A DNA stretch of 64,000 bases, taken from Tsuneonella mangrovi (GTDB lineage Bacteria; Pseudomonadota; Alphaproteobacteria; Sphingomonadales; Sphingomonadaceae). Each line of letters opens with the position of its first letter. Positions within the stretch are counted from its first letter, which is position 1. The stretch lies in NCBI RefSeq assembly GCF_002269345.1, contig NZ_CP022889.1, positions 1,364,001-1,428,000 on the forward strand. Direction: 5' to 3'. Of this stretch, positions 43,799-53,586 are shown piece after piece. The notes beneath the pieces are model-generated. The model saw only the letters and a list, made by a program, of their open reading frames with translations. It ran no database searches and was not told the origin of the DNA. A program made the position numbers and the translations under genes.

Positions 43799-45349
43799 TC
43801 AGACCTTGGCAAGACCATAGCGTACAATCTTGTCGAGCAGCTCTCGGTTCGGGGAAAGCGTACCCAGCATGGTCCGGACCTCTACTTCATTACGCTCCAT
43901 CAACGTCGCTGCCTGCGAAGCCAGATTCGGTGAAAGGCCACGAGGGCTGGCCTCGGTATGAAAGCCCATGCCGTACAAGACATATTGATAGCTGGCGGCC
44001 GGAAACACTTCGACGGCCCGATCAAAGTCATCGTGCCACGGAGGCTGGTAATGCCACAATTCAAGAAGGTCCCGAAGACTTTCAGGGACAGTTTCTTCCC
44101 TGCGATTATCGATCCAGAAGGGATCGTCGTCCCTCTTGCTCAGGACATAATGAAGCTTGAGAAAGTCGATAATGCGCGCCCAACGATAGAGGAAGGTCTC
44201 GTTAAAACGGCGTGCGACAACATCCATCGCTGACCGAGAGGCCGGCATTTGCTCAGCGATAAATTGCGCCGCAATTTCAATCAGCAGGATTGCCGATGCT
44301 TCGAGTGGCTCGAGGAAACCGGCTGACAATCCGACGGCCACGCAATTGCCCGCCCAAAATTTCTCGCGGTGTCCAGGTTCAATAGAAATCTTGCGTGCCG
44401 CAAGGGCATCGGGATCGTGTCCCAGGGATCGGACATACGCGCGCAGCCTGTTCTCGGCCAAATCGTCGCTGCAGTGGCTGCTCGAATAGACGTGGCCGAT
44501 GCCGCGGCGGCTTTGAAGGCCGATATCCCAAATCCATCCGGCCTTTTGGGCGGTTGAGATCGTGTGGGACACCACCGGGCTTGCCAAATCCTCGTACGGC
44601 ACCTGCATGGCGAGCGCACGGTCAATGAACAGGACGTCCTTACAGCTCTTGAACGGGACGCCGAAGTGTCCTCCAAGAAGCAATGAACGCATGCCGGTGC
44701 AATCAATGAAGAGATCGCCCGAGATTTCGCCGGCCTGCTGCGTCTCGATGGCCGCGATATCGCCGTTGTTGAGCGCGCGAACGCCGGTGACGTCGGCCAA
44801 GACATGATTGACGTCTAGATTCTCAATACAATGGGACTGAAGGAAGGGAGCAAACTTTCCTGCATCGAGGTGATACGCGTAGTTAGCGACCGCATCGTAT
44901 TCTGCGGTCGTGATCTTCTTGGGCGCGAGGCCAGCCTCACACAAATGCTCCTGGGGGCAAACACGCGACGAAAATGAACGATCATTGGTCTTTTCCAGCC
45001 AGTAGGGCACCAGATTCGTTTCGAAATAGCCTTGGGGCAGAACCAGCGGATGATAGTAGAAGTCATCCGCGTCACCGGTTACCCAACGGGCAAATTTCGC
45101 ACCTTGCTTGAACGAAGCTTCGCACTGTCGGATGAAGTCCGTCTCTCGAACCCCCATACGCTTGAGGGTGCGCCGCATGGTTGGCCAGGTTCCCTCTCCG
45201 ACACCAATGATCGGTACGTTCGGAGATTCCACAAGAGTAATCTGCAGGGGATGTGCATCTTGCGCACGAGATACCGCAGCGATGGTTCCTGCGGTCAACC
45301 AGCCGGCAGTGCCTCCGCCCACGATCACGATTTTGGAAATCGGTCGCAT
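43799..45349 (-). CDS. Tryptophan halogenase-like flavoprotein
   Basis: A 516-aa FAD enzyme with the dinucleotide motif KIVIVGGGTAGWLTAG, the VGEGTWPTM segment and AGWIWDIGLQSRRG, a variant of the WxWxI motif of flavin-dependent halogenases. Lys candidates lie in ASFKQGAKF. Homologues are common beside TonB receptors in polysaccharide loci, where halogenation of tryptophan is not the expected task. It lies 32 bases upstream of sapC. Its substrate is unknown. Confidence 0.82.
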   Translation of the reverse strand: MRPISKIVIVGGGTAGWLTAGTIAAVSRAQDAHPLQITLVESPNVPIIGVGEGTWPTMRRTLKRMGVRETDFIRQCEASFKQGAKFARWVTGDADDFYYHPLVLPQGYFETNLVPYWLEKTNDRSFSSRVCPQEHLCEAGLAPKKITTAEYDAVANYAYHLDAGKFAPFLQSHCIENLDVNHVLADVTGVRALNNGDIAAIETQQAGEISGDLFIDCTGMRSLLLGGHFGVPFKSCKDVLFIDRALAMQVPYEDLASPVVSHTISTAQKAGWIWDIGLQSRRGIGHVYSSSHCSDDLAENRLRAYVRSLGHDPDALAARKISIEPGHREKFWAGNCVAVGLSAGFLEPLEASAILLIEIAAQFIAEQMPASRSAMDVVARRFNETFLYRWARIIDFLKLHYVLSKRDDDPFWIDNRREETVPESLRDLLELWHYQPPWHDDFDRAVEVFPAASYQYVLYGMGFHTEASPRGLSPNLASQAATLMERNEVEVRTMLGTLSPNRELLDKIVRYGLAKV

Positions 45350-45390
45350 AACTGCCTTCCAGTTTGCATCAAGTCGCCGTCAAAAGGCAA

Positions 45391-45420
45391 GCAGGACCGA
45401 TCTGCTAGGATCGGCCCTGC
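45391..45420 (-). terminator. Hairpin between TonB receptor and halogenase-like gene
   Basis: Arms GCAGGACCGATC and GATCGGCCCTGC (45391-45402 and 45409-45420) pair except for one A-C mismatch around a 6-base loop. On the minus strand a short T-run follows. It may end or partly attenuate the TonB transcript before the halogenase and sapC genes. Confidence 0.6.
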
Positions 45421-45453
45421 CTATGCGCTACGACGCCTTGTTCCTCCAATTTC

Positions 45454-48276
45454 TCAGAATTTTGCGCGAACACCGAAGGAGAAGCGCGGCCCATACTGCT
45501 CCGCATCGCGTATCTGTTGCTCGAACCTCGCGTAGCGACGAATCGTTGCATTGTTCAAGTTCAGACCCTCGACGAAGACCGAGAAGTGATCGTTGATCTG
45601 GTAGCTCGCGCTCGCGTCCAGCTGACCGTACGCGTCAACGTTGATAGGTTCTGCACCGAGGCTTTGTAGGAACTTGTCACGCCAGTTGTAGGCGACACGC
45701 ACCTGCAAACCGTGCTTTTCGTAGAAGCCCACAAGGTTATAAGAGTTCGAAAGCCCGGTGAGCGCGAGGGTTTGTGTGAAGTCATATGGGTCAAGATTGA
45801 CATTGCCGTGAACCAGCGTTCCGTTAGCGATGATGCCAAACCCAGTGTCTCCGAAGACATGTTGGATGGTCGCCTCTACACCATCGACGGCTGCCGATTT
45901 GAGGTTCCCAACGGTGTTGATTTGCCAGGTGACGACAGGGTCGCTCGGCTGTGACAAACAGGCAGGGTTAGGCGGATTCGAGGAGTCGGGGCAGCCTGGC
46001 CGCGGGTTGACACTTGGATCGGTAAGAGGCTGACCGTTAACATCGTAAATCGGACCGTTGATCGCGGTCGCCCCGATAAAATTGTCCACCCACTTCCTGA
46101 ATAGGCCAACCGAGACATAGCTGCTCGGCTTGTAATACCACTCGAAAGAGAGATCCAAGTTGTTGGAAACATAAGGGAGAAGATTGGGATTGCCCTGCGA
46201 AGCAATAAATGGTCCGCCAGGACGGGAGTTGAGGAAGTTGGTTTGCGGGAACATCGCCGACAGACTGCTGCGGGCGATGGTCTTACTATAGGACGCGCGC
46301 GCGACAATATTCGGGGTGAGATCGATCCGGAAGTCGATGTTCGGCAGGAATTCGCTGTATCCGCCATACAGATTTTGCGTCGCGGGCGTATTGTCCCGGA
46401 TCACCTGGAGTTCCTGAACATGCCTGTAGTTCAAAGCAATGATGCCGTTGGCGATGGAATACGACGATACGTCGGTCTTCTCGTACCGCACACCTGCATC
46501 GATCTTGACTGGCATGTCGTGAAAATCGGTCTCAAGATCAAGGGAAACATAGCCTGCCCAAGTCTTCTCGCGAACACCGTTGTATTGTGGCGGATCGAGA
46601 GCAAACTGGCCTGCGTTTTTCACTAAATCGACAAATTGCGTCGCACTGTAATTGGGTATCTGCGAGAACAACTTGTCTGCGCCGGGGAAAGCATTGAGGA
46701 TGTTTCCGCGAGGGATATAGGAGTAGTCAAGACCAGTTAGTGGCACGTCGACGAAGCGGAATGTCGCCTCTGTCAAAGTGTCTACCTTGTAGTCGGTGTA
46801 GTTGGCGCCAAAATTGATTGCTCTGAGGGCGCTATCGTCGCTTTTCCATTGCCCGGAGAACTGCACCTGATTGATGCGATTCTTCACCTCGTAACCGCGG
46901 ACTTGGTAAAGGTCGGAAACGATGTTCGAAAAGTCATAGGCGCTTCCGCCAAGTGCACTATCATCGAAACTCGCAGTGGGGATGACGCCGGTGAAGGTGC
47001 CGTTGATGTCCACTGAAGTTCCGGGATTTTTAAGATCGGCCAGCACTTCTGCCGCTTGCCCGTCTTTGGTTCCAGGATTGGAATGTGCCGTTGACGTGTG
47101 CGCATCGAGCTCGAAGCTCAGGTTATCCGTTGCATCCCACTTGATGTTGCCACCAAAGGAATCATTGCGCGTATCGTTCAGATAGTCCCAAGACCAAAAA
47201 TTGAGCTGGTCGTTCAGCGTCGTGACATCGACAAGCGTACCATTCTTGTCCGCTGTAGCTATATCAGGGCGATCGAACCAGAAGCTCATACGGTGCATCT
47301 GGGTGGTCTCTTTGTATCGAGACATTGTGTAGTCTGCAGTCAAAACCAAGCCATCGACTGGCTCCGCTTGGAGTACGACCTGAGCATTGGTGCGCTTTCG
47401 ATTTGAATCCGCAACATCAAGGTCGACGGTCCACGGAGTCCAAAACGCCTGTGTTGGGTTGACCGAGGTGTCGATTGCACTGAGATCGAGATTGGGATTA
47501 CTGCGGTTTCCGCGATTGCGGACCCAACCTTGCGTGCCTGTACGCTGCCTTCGCGAATTCCTTTCGGAATACGAGGCGCTAACCAGAAGGCCAAGGCGGC
47601 CGTCTGCGAAAGTATCGCTGACGACGCCCGAAACCTCGGGCGTAATCTTGCCGCCCAACTTGGATGTCGTGTCGTAGTTGCCCTTGGCGCTCAGCGTGCC
47701 ATGAAAGCCTGGCCGATCGAATGGCCGCGGTGTCAGAATATTGATGGTCGCACCAATTCCTCCAGATGGCACATCTGCCCTGCCAGTCTTGTACACCTCG
47801 ATAGCCGAAATGCCGTCAGACGACAGATCCTGGAAATTGAAGCTGCGGGTGATGCCATCCGAAATGAGTGAGGAAGCATTCGGCATCTGCCGCCCGTTTA
47901 GGGTAACTAGGTTGAACCCCGGGCCGAAGCCGCGAACAGTGACACCGTTACCCTCGTTATTCTTTCGGTCAATCGAAACACCAGCGATACGCTGGATCGA
48001 TTCTGCGAGGTTAGCATCAGGAAACTTGCCAATATCTTCGGCCGAGATGGCATCCACGACGCCGTTGGCATTGCGCTTGATCGCCTCAGACTCATTAAGC
48101 GATTTGCGCAGGCCTGTCACAACGATCACGTTGCCATTGTCCGCAGTGCTATTGTTCGCAGTATCTTTGGATGCTGGGGGCGGCGATGCGTCCTGAGCGT
48201 ACGCCGACGTCGCTAATTGACTGATCGCCAGAGCCGAAACACAGACGGAATAGCGGAAACAAGACTTAATGCCCAT
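45454..48276 (-). CDS. Large TonB-dependent receptor (galactan locus)
   Basis: A 940-aa receptor with a signal peptide (LAISQLATSAYAQD), plug (VIVVTGLRKSLNESEAIKRN, GKFPDANLAESIQRIAGVSI, then VTVRGFGPGFNLVTLNGR) and a barrel ending RFSFGVRAKF. These plug motifs are those of the proteobacterial TonB receptors for plant and algal oligosaccharides. ATG 48276 has an AGGGAGGG ribosome site. The upstream region carries a copy of the TTGTCAACA motif. The likely ligand is an agar-type oligosaccharide. Confidence 0.92.
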   Translation of the reverse strand: MGIKSCFRYSVCVSALAISQLATSAYAQDASPPPASKDTANNSTADNGNVIVVTGLRKSLNESEAIKRNANGVVDAISAEDIGKFPDANLAESIQRIAGVSIDRKNNEGNGVTVRGFGPGFNLVTLNGRQMPNASSLISDGITRSFNFQDLSSDGISAIEVYKTGRADVPSGGIGATINILTPRPFDRPGFHGTLSAKGNYDTTSKLGGKITPEVSGVVSDTFADGRLGLLVSASYSERNSRRQRTGTQGWVRNRGNRSNPNLDLSAIDTSVNPTQAFWTPWTVDLDVADSNRKRTNAQVVLQAEPVDGLVLTADYTMSRYKETTQMHRMSFWFDRPDIATADKNGTLVDVTTLNDQLNFWSWDYLNDTRNDSFGGNIKWDATDNLSFELDAHTSTAHSNPGTKDGQAAEVLADLKNPGTSVDINGTFTGVIPTASFDDSALGGSAYDFSNIVSDLYQVRGYEVKNRINQVQFSGQWKSDDSALRAINFGANYTDYKVDTLTEATFRFVDVPLTGLDYSYIPRGNILNAFPGADKLFSQIPNYSATQFVDLVKNAGQFALDPPQYNGVREKTWAGYVSLDLETDFHDMPVKIDAGVRYEKTDVSSYSIANGIIALNYRHVQELQVIRDNTPATQNLYGGYSEFLPNIDFRIDLTPNIVARASYSKTIARSSLSAMFPQTNFLNSRPGGPFIASQGNPNLLPYVSNNLDLSFEWYYKPSSYVSVGLFRKWVDNFIGATAINGPIYDVNGQPLTDPSVNPRPGCPDSSNPPNPACLSQPSDPVVTWQINTVGNLKSAAVDGVEATIQHVFGDTGFGIIANGTLVHGNVNLDPYDFTQTLALTGLSNSYNLVGFYEKHGLQVRVAYNWRDKFLQSLGAEPINVDAYGQLDASASYQINDHFSVFVEGLNLNNATIRRYARFEQQIRDAEQYGPRFSFGVRAKF

Positions 48277-48367
48277 TGGCCCTCCCTTTCAATATTTCTC
48301 CGTCATCCGCCGCTGATGGTCGGATCGACGCGTTGGTCTTTCCGGTTGACTATCGTTCAAATCGCAG

Positions 48368-48390
48368 ATTGTCAACAATAGACGATCGAC
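48368..48390. promoter_or_regulatory. Candidate GntR operator, copy 1
   Basis: The site begins ATTGTCAACA and continues to GACGAT. It matches the site at 53587-53609 at 20 of 23 bases. It lies about 92 bases upstream of the TonB receptor start. Confidence 0.6.
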
Positions 48391-48564
48391 TAAAATTGGA
48401 AATCCTGTCGACGCGAGGAAAATCACGATTTTGTCGGCCTGAATGCCCTGCGGCCCATCCCGGTCCCACTCAGGAAGAGCCCGGTCTGCATGCGTAAAAG
48501 CATGCGCGAATCAGCGCACCTTAATGTCGTGGGCTAGGTCGAGAGCCCGTCAAGCTTGAAAACG

Positions 48565-49458
48565 TCAAAGATCGTCAGCTCGGATCTTCAAGCGACATGC
48601 CATCTTCTCGCCTGGACGCAATTCGACCAAACCAAACCGCCGATCAAAATTGGCCAGGTTATGAGCTCCCGGCAGATGAGACTGTGGTTCGAGGCAGAAT
48701 GTGTCCAGCTGGGGGTTGGCATAGACCATCAGCCAGTCCAGCCCTTGCGAGGCGGTCATTGTGACCGTCAGGTTCAATTCCGGATATGCGATCTGCGCCA
48801 TTCGCTCCCATCCCTCATAGGCATTGTTTCGCCAATTGGCAGGTACTGTTCGGCCGCCTGAGAAATCGAGTTCGGGCGGCAGGGATATCGGGTCGGAGGG
48901 CAATCCTCCTGGCCCCTCGAGCCAGAATCGTCTACTCGAAAAGGAGACGTGCGCTCCCGGGCTGCGGACGAACCAAGGATGATAACCCAGACCGAATGGA
49001 AGCGGGTAGTCCGATGCATTTATTACTCCGAGCTCGATTTCGAGTCCGGAAGAACTCAATTCCAGCGATTGCTCGGCAAGAAAGTCGAAAGGGCCGTAAC
49101 GCGCCTCCAATTGGAGCGTGATACCGCTGGCCTTCCGAGACACGACTTGCCAAGCGCTCGTCCAGCCGTTGCCATGCAGCGCGTGTACTTCACCCGGATG
49201 CGTTGGCAGCTGGTAGCTTTGGCCATTCCAGGTAAAGCGCCCGCCACGAACGCGACCGGCCAACGGCACCATCGCGAAGCCAGCAACGTCCTCGGGTCCC
49301 TTTGTCGACACTTCCCTCGGATTAAAAAGGGATTGCAACAGCGATCTGCCCTTCCAATGAAGGCGGCCAAGGCTACCTCCGAGCGACGGTAGAATGTCGG
49401 CCTCGTAGTCGCCGTGATGTAATCCTAAAGCTTCGAATTTGCCGTCAACGTCGGACAT
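48565..49458 (-). CDS. Aldose 1-epimerase (mutarotase family)
   Basis: A 297-aa protein with the mutarotase landmarks PLAGRVRGGRF, EVHALHGNGW (His), PFGLGYHPWF (His) and FCLEPQSHLPGAHN (Glu base). It interconverts alpha and beta anomers of galactose or related sugars. ATG 49458 overlaps the KDG kinase stop by 14 bases, so it closes the kinase-aldolase operon. The start upstream in the same frame would give a hydrophobic tail from the kinase region and is not used. Confidence 0.88.
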   Translation of the reverse strand: MSDVDGKFEALGLHHGDYEADILPSLGGSLGRLHWKGRSLLQSLFNPREVSTKGPEDVAGFAMVPLAGRVRGGRFTWNGQSYQLPTHPGEVHALHGNGWTSAWQVVSRKASGITLQLEARYGPFDFLAEQSLELSSSGLEIELGVINASDYPLPFGLGYHPWFVRSPGAHVSFSSRRFWLEGPGGLPSDPISLPPELDFSGGRTVPANWRNNAYEGWERMAQIAYPELNLTVTMTASQGLDWLMVYANPQLDTFCLEPQSHLPGAHNLANFDRRFGLVELRPGEKMACRLKIRADDL

Positions 49459-50449
49459 CGGAATGCCCAGAAAGATAGCAATCAATATCCGCGCGCTCAA
49501 AAAGCGACGCATCGCCAGGCAAGGTATGCTTCAGCGCTGCCAAGGCTAGCCCGGTTCTGACCGTTTCTGCATCCGGACATCCATGGACAAGGCCGTCGAG
49601 CACGCCCGCACAAAACGCATCGCCACTTCCAATGCGGTCGATGATCCGGGTAATCTCGATTTCCTCCGTCTGCACCTCACTCTGCGGGCGGTCTATTCGG
49701 GCCGACAGGGTATGCCTGTCCGCCTCGTGCACGTGACGAGCGGTTGAAGCGATGCCCTTGAGATTGGGAAACATCTCGAATCCGCAAAGCGCGGCTAGAC
49801 GGCGTCGTTCGGGTCCGCTGCCATCGAATTCTTTTCCGGCAAGCAGAGCGAAGTCCCTGTGGTTGCCAAACAGAAAATCGGCCCATGAAATGAGAGTCTT
49901 CAGGATTGGGACGGGATCGCAGCCACGTGCTTCCCAAAGATTGCGGCGATAGTTGCAGTCGAATGCGATCAGAACCCCACGTCCCTTGGCCGTCTCAATC
50001 GCTTGTAGCATCGACCGCTCTGCCATTTCACCAAGCGCGGCATTAATGCCGGAAACATGCAGCCAACTCACACCGGCGAGCGCCTCATCCCAGTTCCATG
50101 CGTCAGACTTGGCTTGCTGGAACGACGTGGCGTCGCGGTCATAAACAACTTGGCTGGGTCTTGCACCAGCGCCGCCAGTTACGAGATACAAGCCCAGCCG
50201 ACCATGCAATCGCAGAATATGGCGAGTATCGACGCCCTGTTCTCGAAGCTTGCCGCAGACGCCATCACCAAGTGCATTGGGTGGCACTGCAGAGATCATC
50301 CTTGCTTCGTGACCAAGGCGGGCCAGCTGGCACATAACATTAGCTTCGGCACCACCGACATAGGTGCGCAGTTCAGGTGACTGAAATGGCAATTCGTGAT
50401 TGGGAGGAGAAAGGCGCAGGAGAACCTCGCCGAACGCAGCCAGGGTCAT
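49445..50449 (-). CDS. kdgK: 2-keto-3-deoxygluconate kinase (PfkB family)
   Basis: A 334-aa PfkB-family sugar kinase starting at ATG 50449 in an ATGA overlap with the aldolase. It has AAFGEVLLRLSPP, YVGGAEANVMCQLARLG (substrate site) and IDRIGSGDAFCAGVLDG (anion hole and base). It would phosphorylate KDG to KDPG for the neighbouring aldolase. The 3,6-anhydro-L-galactose route ends in KDG, which explains why this kinase exists beside a KDGal kinase. Confidence 0.85.
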   Translation of the reverse strand: MTLAAFGEVLLRLSPPNHELPFQSPELRTYVGGAEANVMCQLARLGHEARMISAVPPNALGDGVCGKLREQGVDTRHILRLHGRLGLYLVTGGAGARPSQVVYDRDATSFQQAKSDAWNWDEALAGVSWLHVSGINAALGEMAERSMLQAIETAKGRGVLIAFDCNYRRNLWEARGCDPVPILKTLISWADFLFGNHRDFALLAGKEFDGSGPERRRLAALCGFEMFPNLKGIASTARHVHEADRHTLSARIDRPQSEVQTEEIEITRIIDRIGSGDAFCAGVLDGLVHGCPDAETVRTGLALAALKHTLPGDASLFERADIDCYLSGHSDVRR

Positions 50450-51087
50450 GGCAGTGCTTCCGCAGAACGCAAAGCAGTAACATATTCCGCTGCTCGATTT
50501 CCAACTTTGCGCGCACCTGTCCCGGGCTTGTATAGCCCGGAGCCCAGACCAAAGCCGGCGGCACCGGCTGCTGTCCATGCTCCCATGCTTTCCGGATTGA
50601 TCCCCCCCACTGGCAAGACAGGCAAGTCCGGCGGAAGAACAGTCTGGAGAGCACTAAGATACTCCGGGCGGACAACATCAGCGGGAAACAGCTTCAAACC
50701 GTTCGCGCCCGCGGCAATCGCATCGAACGCCTCTGTCGGACTCATGAAACCGGGGAGACAAGCCATATCGTTGGCCACCGCTTTGGAGATGACCGACACA
50801 TCAACATTGGGGCTGACAACGAGCTGTCCGCCAACGTCACGGAGCGTTCCGATTGCCGATGCCGACGTCACCGTCCCTGCTCCGATCAAGGTCTCTGCCG
50901 GTAACGCCTTGACCAGCCGGGCGATGCTTTCGAACGGATTAGGCGAGTTCAGTGGCACCTCGATGATGCGGAATCCTGCCGCGAACAGCGCTTCGCCGAT
51001 CGGAATAGCCTCGTCTGGCTTGATACCGCGAAGTATTGCGACGAGCGGACATACCTCAAGGGCTGCCTTGAGCTTCTTGTCGCTCAT
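50446..51087 (-). CDS. dgoA: 2-keto-3-deoxy-6-phosphogalactonate/gluconate aldolase
   Basis: A 213-aa class I aldolase of the KDPG/KDPGal family with LVAILRGIKPDEA, IIEVPLNSPNPFESI, IGAGTVTSA and the Schiff-base Lys in ANGLKLFPADV. The VPLNSP sequence favours the DgoA branch. It yields pyruvate and glyceraldehyde-3-phosphate. It overlaps both flanking kinase genes by ATGA, so KDG kinase, aldolase and KDGal kinase are translationally linked. It may accept both KDPGal and KDPG. Confidence 0.9.
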   Translation of the reverse strand: MSDKKLKAALEVCPLVAILRGIKPDEAIPIGEALFAAGFRIIEVPLNSPNPFESIARLVKALPAETLIGAGTVTSASAIGTLRDVGGQLVVSPNVDVSVISKAVANDMACLPGFMSPTEAFDAIAAGANGLKLFPADVVRPEYLSALQTVLPPDLPVLPVGGINPESMGAWTAAGAAGFGLGSGLYKPGTGARKVGNRAAEYVTALRSAEALP

Positions 51088-51971
51088 CTATCGTCCCCAA
51101 ATCCAAAGGCCGACCTAGCAATCTCGCCAACCCCGGCCACGAGAGCTTCTCGTACTCCAAGTGGCACAACCTCGCCGCCAAGGGCGACGATCGCAGCACG
51201 ATAGAGCGATGCGAGAATCTCGTCGGCGACGAGGCAGACCCTGCAATCTCCCATTAGCCGTCCGCGGACCTCAGCTCCGATAAGAAGGCCACTCGCATAT
51301 GCAGAAGCACGCGCATTATCCCAGCCAAGCAACAACGTTCCAGCCCGGACACGAAATAGTTCGTTCAGCGCTTCGCTTTCTGCCGAATGCGCGACCCCTT
51401 GTTCGAAATACGAATTCGCCTCCACCTTGCCGCCGAGGGCCGCGGCCAGGACTGAATGCGATTTCAGCAAGCCAAACACTTCCCCCGTCATACTGGTCGC
51501 GAATTCCAGAATTTTTCCATCGACCAGCTTTGCCCACTTTGAATGTGTCCCCGGTTGGCAAAAGATAAATGGCGCCTCACTGCCAAGCAACTTGGCGGCA
51601 CCAAAGAACTGGACCTCTTCTCCGCGCATCACATCGGGAGAGGTGCTGTCCGCCTGCGCGACACCTGGCACGATGGCGGTGCGCGGATCGATCCAGAATA
51701 GTTTGCCCGCTAGGCTGTCCTGGTTGACCGGGACAAAGCAATAGTCAGCTTCGATCCACCCAACGGTGGAGCCGACCATGCCAGAAAGGAGCATGGGCAG
51801 GTCACCAAGCTCGGCACGTATGCCGGCGACTACTCCCGCGAAATCGTCCTTCCCGAGATGAAGCGCGCCAGGCAATCCATTGAGCGAGCGCACGCACGCT
51901 CCATCACTTATGAGATAAGCCCGGCAATTTGACGTACCCCAATCGACTGCGATGAAACTAGAAGGGATCAT
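51084..51971 (-). CDS. dgoK: 2-keto-3-deoxygalactonokinase
   Basis: A 295-aa DgoK protein: FIAVDWGTSNCRAYLI phosphate-1 motif, LPMLLSGMVGSTVGW, FICQPGTHSKWAKLVDG and TGEVFGLLKSHSVLA. It phosphorylates 2-keto-3-deoxy-D-galactonate for DgoA in the De Ley-Doudoroff route for D-galactose. ATG 51971 overlaps the aldehyde dehydrogenase stop by 4 bases. Confidence 0.92.
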   Translation of the reverse strand: MIPSSFIAVDWGTSNCRAYLISDGACVRSLNGLPGALHLGKDDFAGVVAGIRAELGDLPMLLSGMVGSTVGWIEADYCFVPVNQDSLAGKLFWIDPRTAIVPGVAQADSTSPDVMRGEEVQFFGAAKLLGSEAPFIFCQPGTHSKWAKLVDGKILEFATSMTGEVFGLLKSHSVLAAALGGKVEANSYFEQGVAHSAESEALNELFRVRAGTLLLGWDNARASAYASGLLIGAEVRGRLMGDCRVCLVADEILASLYRAAIVALGGEVVPLGVREALVAGVGEIARSAFGFGDDR

Positions 51972-53446
51972 TGTCCATAAGCTAGGTAGACGCTGCGCTT
52001 TTGCAGGTAGTTCTCTAGGCCGTATGGTCCGTCCTCGCCCCCCAGACCGCTGCGCTTGTGCCCATTGTGATAGCCGTGGAACGATCCGCTGATACCCTTG
52101 TTGACGAAGACCGTACCTGTCTCGAGTTCGTCGATCGCTCGGTTGATCGTGCCGTTGTCGTTCGTCCAGAGATATGCTGAAAGGCCGTCGTCGCGCTCGT
52201 TTACAATGTGAACCGCCTCATCGAAGTCCTCGATTGGCAGGATAGGGAGTACCGGACCGAAGATCTCATCGCGAATCAGCGGCATACTGGCGGAACTTCC
52301 CGAGATTACCGTCGGCTTATACCAGTATCCGTTCTCGAGGCCTTCGGGGCGGGCGGCTTCACCGCCAATTAGAACTTGGGCACCATGTACGCGTACCTCG
52401 TTGACCATGGCAGCAATCCGGTCGCGCGCGCCAGCAGTCGAGATCGGACCCATCCCAGGATTATCCATCGGATCGCCCAGCGTGATAGCTGCGACCCGCT
52501 TAAGCAATTTGTCCGTGAACTCAGCGACAATTCGCCGATCGATGAATGCCATTTCATTGCAAATGCAAACCTGACCGCTGTTGGCGAAACGGGCCACAGT
52601 TGCAGCCTCAACCGCAGCGTCAACATTGGCATCGGCCATAACGATGAACGGCGCCTTCCCGCCCAGCTCGAGAACCAGAGATGCGAGGTTCTCAGAGGCG
52701 AGCTTCGCTACGCGTTGTCCCGCCGCGATACTACCGGTGAGAGTTACCAGCCGCGTCCGCCGGTTGGACACGAGGCCGGCCCCGACGTTTGCGCCGTATC
52801 CGGTGACAAGGCTGACGACCCCCTTGGGGAGGCCAACTTCATCGACGAGGCGGCAGAATTCAGACGCAGTAACAGGTGTTGCCTCATGCGGCTTGATTAC
52901 GACTGTATTGCCAGTGACCAATGCCGGACCGACCTTGCGACCAATCAGGGCCAGCGGGTAATTGTACGCGCACAGCGCTACGCAGACACCGTAAGGAACC
53001 TTGAAGGTCATCAGGCGTTCGTTCGGGTTGTCTGCCGGTAGGATGTCTCCTCGCAGCCACCGCGCCGAATGCGCAGCATACTTCATATAGCCGATCGTGT
53101 CGGCGACTTCGCCGAGCGCCTCTTTATAGGTCTTGCCCTGTTCCATCACGATCAGACGGGCGAAGTGTTCCATTTCGTCTTCGAGTTTGCGGTTCAGTGC
53201 TTCGAGGTATTTAGCTCTTTGCATCGGAGTCAGTGCCCGCCAGCCCCCGCCCGCGCGATCGCAAGCGGCCAACGCCTCTTCGCATTCCTCCACTCCACAA
53301 TCCGGGACTTCGGCCCAGACGGCATCGCTCGCTGGATTGTGAACAGCGATACGACGCCCACTTGAGCCATCGACCCAGCGTCCATCAATATATGCACGAA
53401 AGAAGGCCGGTGAGTTCATAGTTGGTCCATTCGCAAGTCCATTCAT
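51968..53446 (-). CDS. NAD(P)-dependent aldehyde dehydrogenase, possible anhydrogalactose dehydrogenase
   Basis: A 492-aa ALDH with KVPYGVCVALCAYNYPLAL, LTGSIAAGQRVAKLA, the Glu in LVLELGGKAP and the catalytic Cys in NSGQVCICNEM. It heads the five-gene sugar-acid operon. In agar degraders an ALDH oxidises 3,6-anhydro-L-galactose to the acid; lactaldehyde or semialdehyde oxidation are alternatives. The start may be ATG 53446 or ATG 53419; neither has a strong ribosome site. A candidate GntR site lies just upstream. Confidence 0.85.
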   Translation of the reverse strand: MNGLANGPTMNSPAFFRAYIDGRWVDGSSGRRIAVHNPASDAVWAEVPDCGVEECEEALAACDRAGGGWRALTPMQRAKYLEALNRKLEDEMEHFARLIVMEQGKTYKEALGEVADTIGYMKYAAHSARWLRGDILPADNPNERLMTFKVPYGVCVALCAYNYPLALIGRKVGPALVTGNTVVIKPHEATPVTASEFCRLVDEVGLPKGVVSLVTGYGANVGAGLVSNRRTRLVTLTGSIAAGQRVAKLASENLASLVLELGGKAPFIVMADANVDAAVEAATVARFANSGQVCICNEMAFIDRRIVAEFTDKLLKRVAAITLGDPMDNPGMGPISTAGARDRIAAMVNEVRVHGAQVLIGGEAARPEGLENGYWYKPTVISGSSASMPLIRDEIFGPVLPILPIEDFDEAVHIVNERDDGLSAYLWTNDNGTINRAIDELETGTVFVNKGISGSFHGYHNGHKRSGLGGEDGPYGLENYLQKRSVYLAYGQ

Positions 53447-53450
53447 CGCA

Positions 53451-53469
53451 ATTGTCGAATGTTGACAAC
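53451..53469. promoter_or_regulatory. Candidate GntR operator, copy 2
   Basis: On the minus strand this reads GTTGTCAACATTCGACAAT, with arms TTGTC and GACAA. It sits 4-23 bases upstream of the longer dehydrogenase start, close enough to block transcription or favour the shorter start at 53419. Confidence 0.6.
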
Positions 53470-53586
53470 TTTGTCAAGGATCGGCGCAGGCTATTTAGCT
53501 CGACAGCAAACACGTTGGTCGATTGCTTCGACGGTTCGCCCAACAGCAGGCCAGCCAAACCAACCTAACCGTAGCCACCTTCAATT

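Noticed and set aside
43799-45349. Reading the halogenase-like gene as part of a halogenated natural-product cluster
   Set aside because: Its neighbours are TonB receptor, SapC and sugar genes, and such homologues are common in carbohydrate loci.
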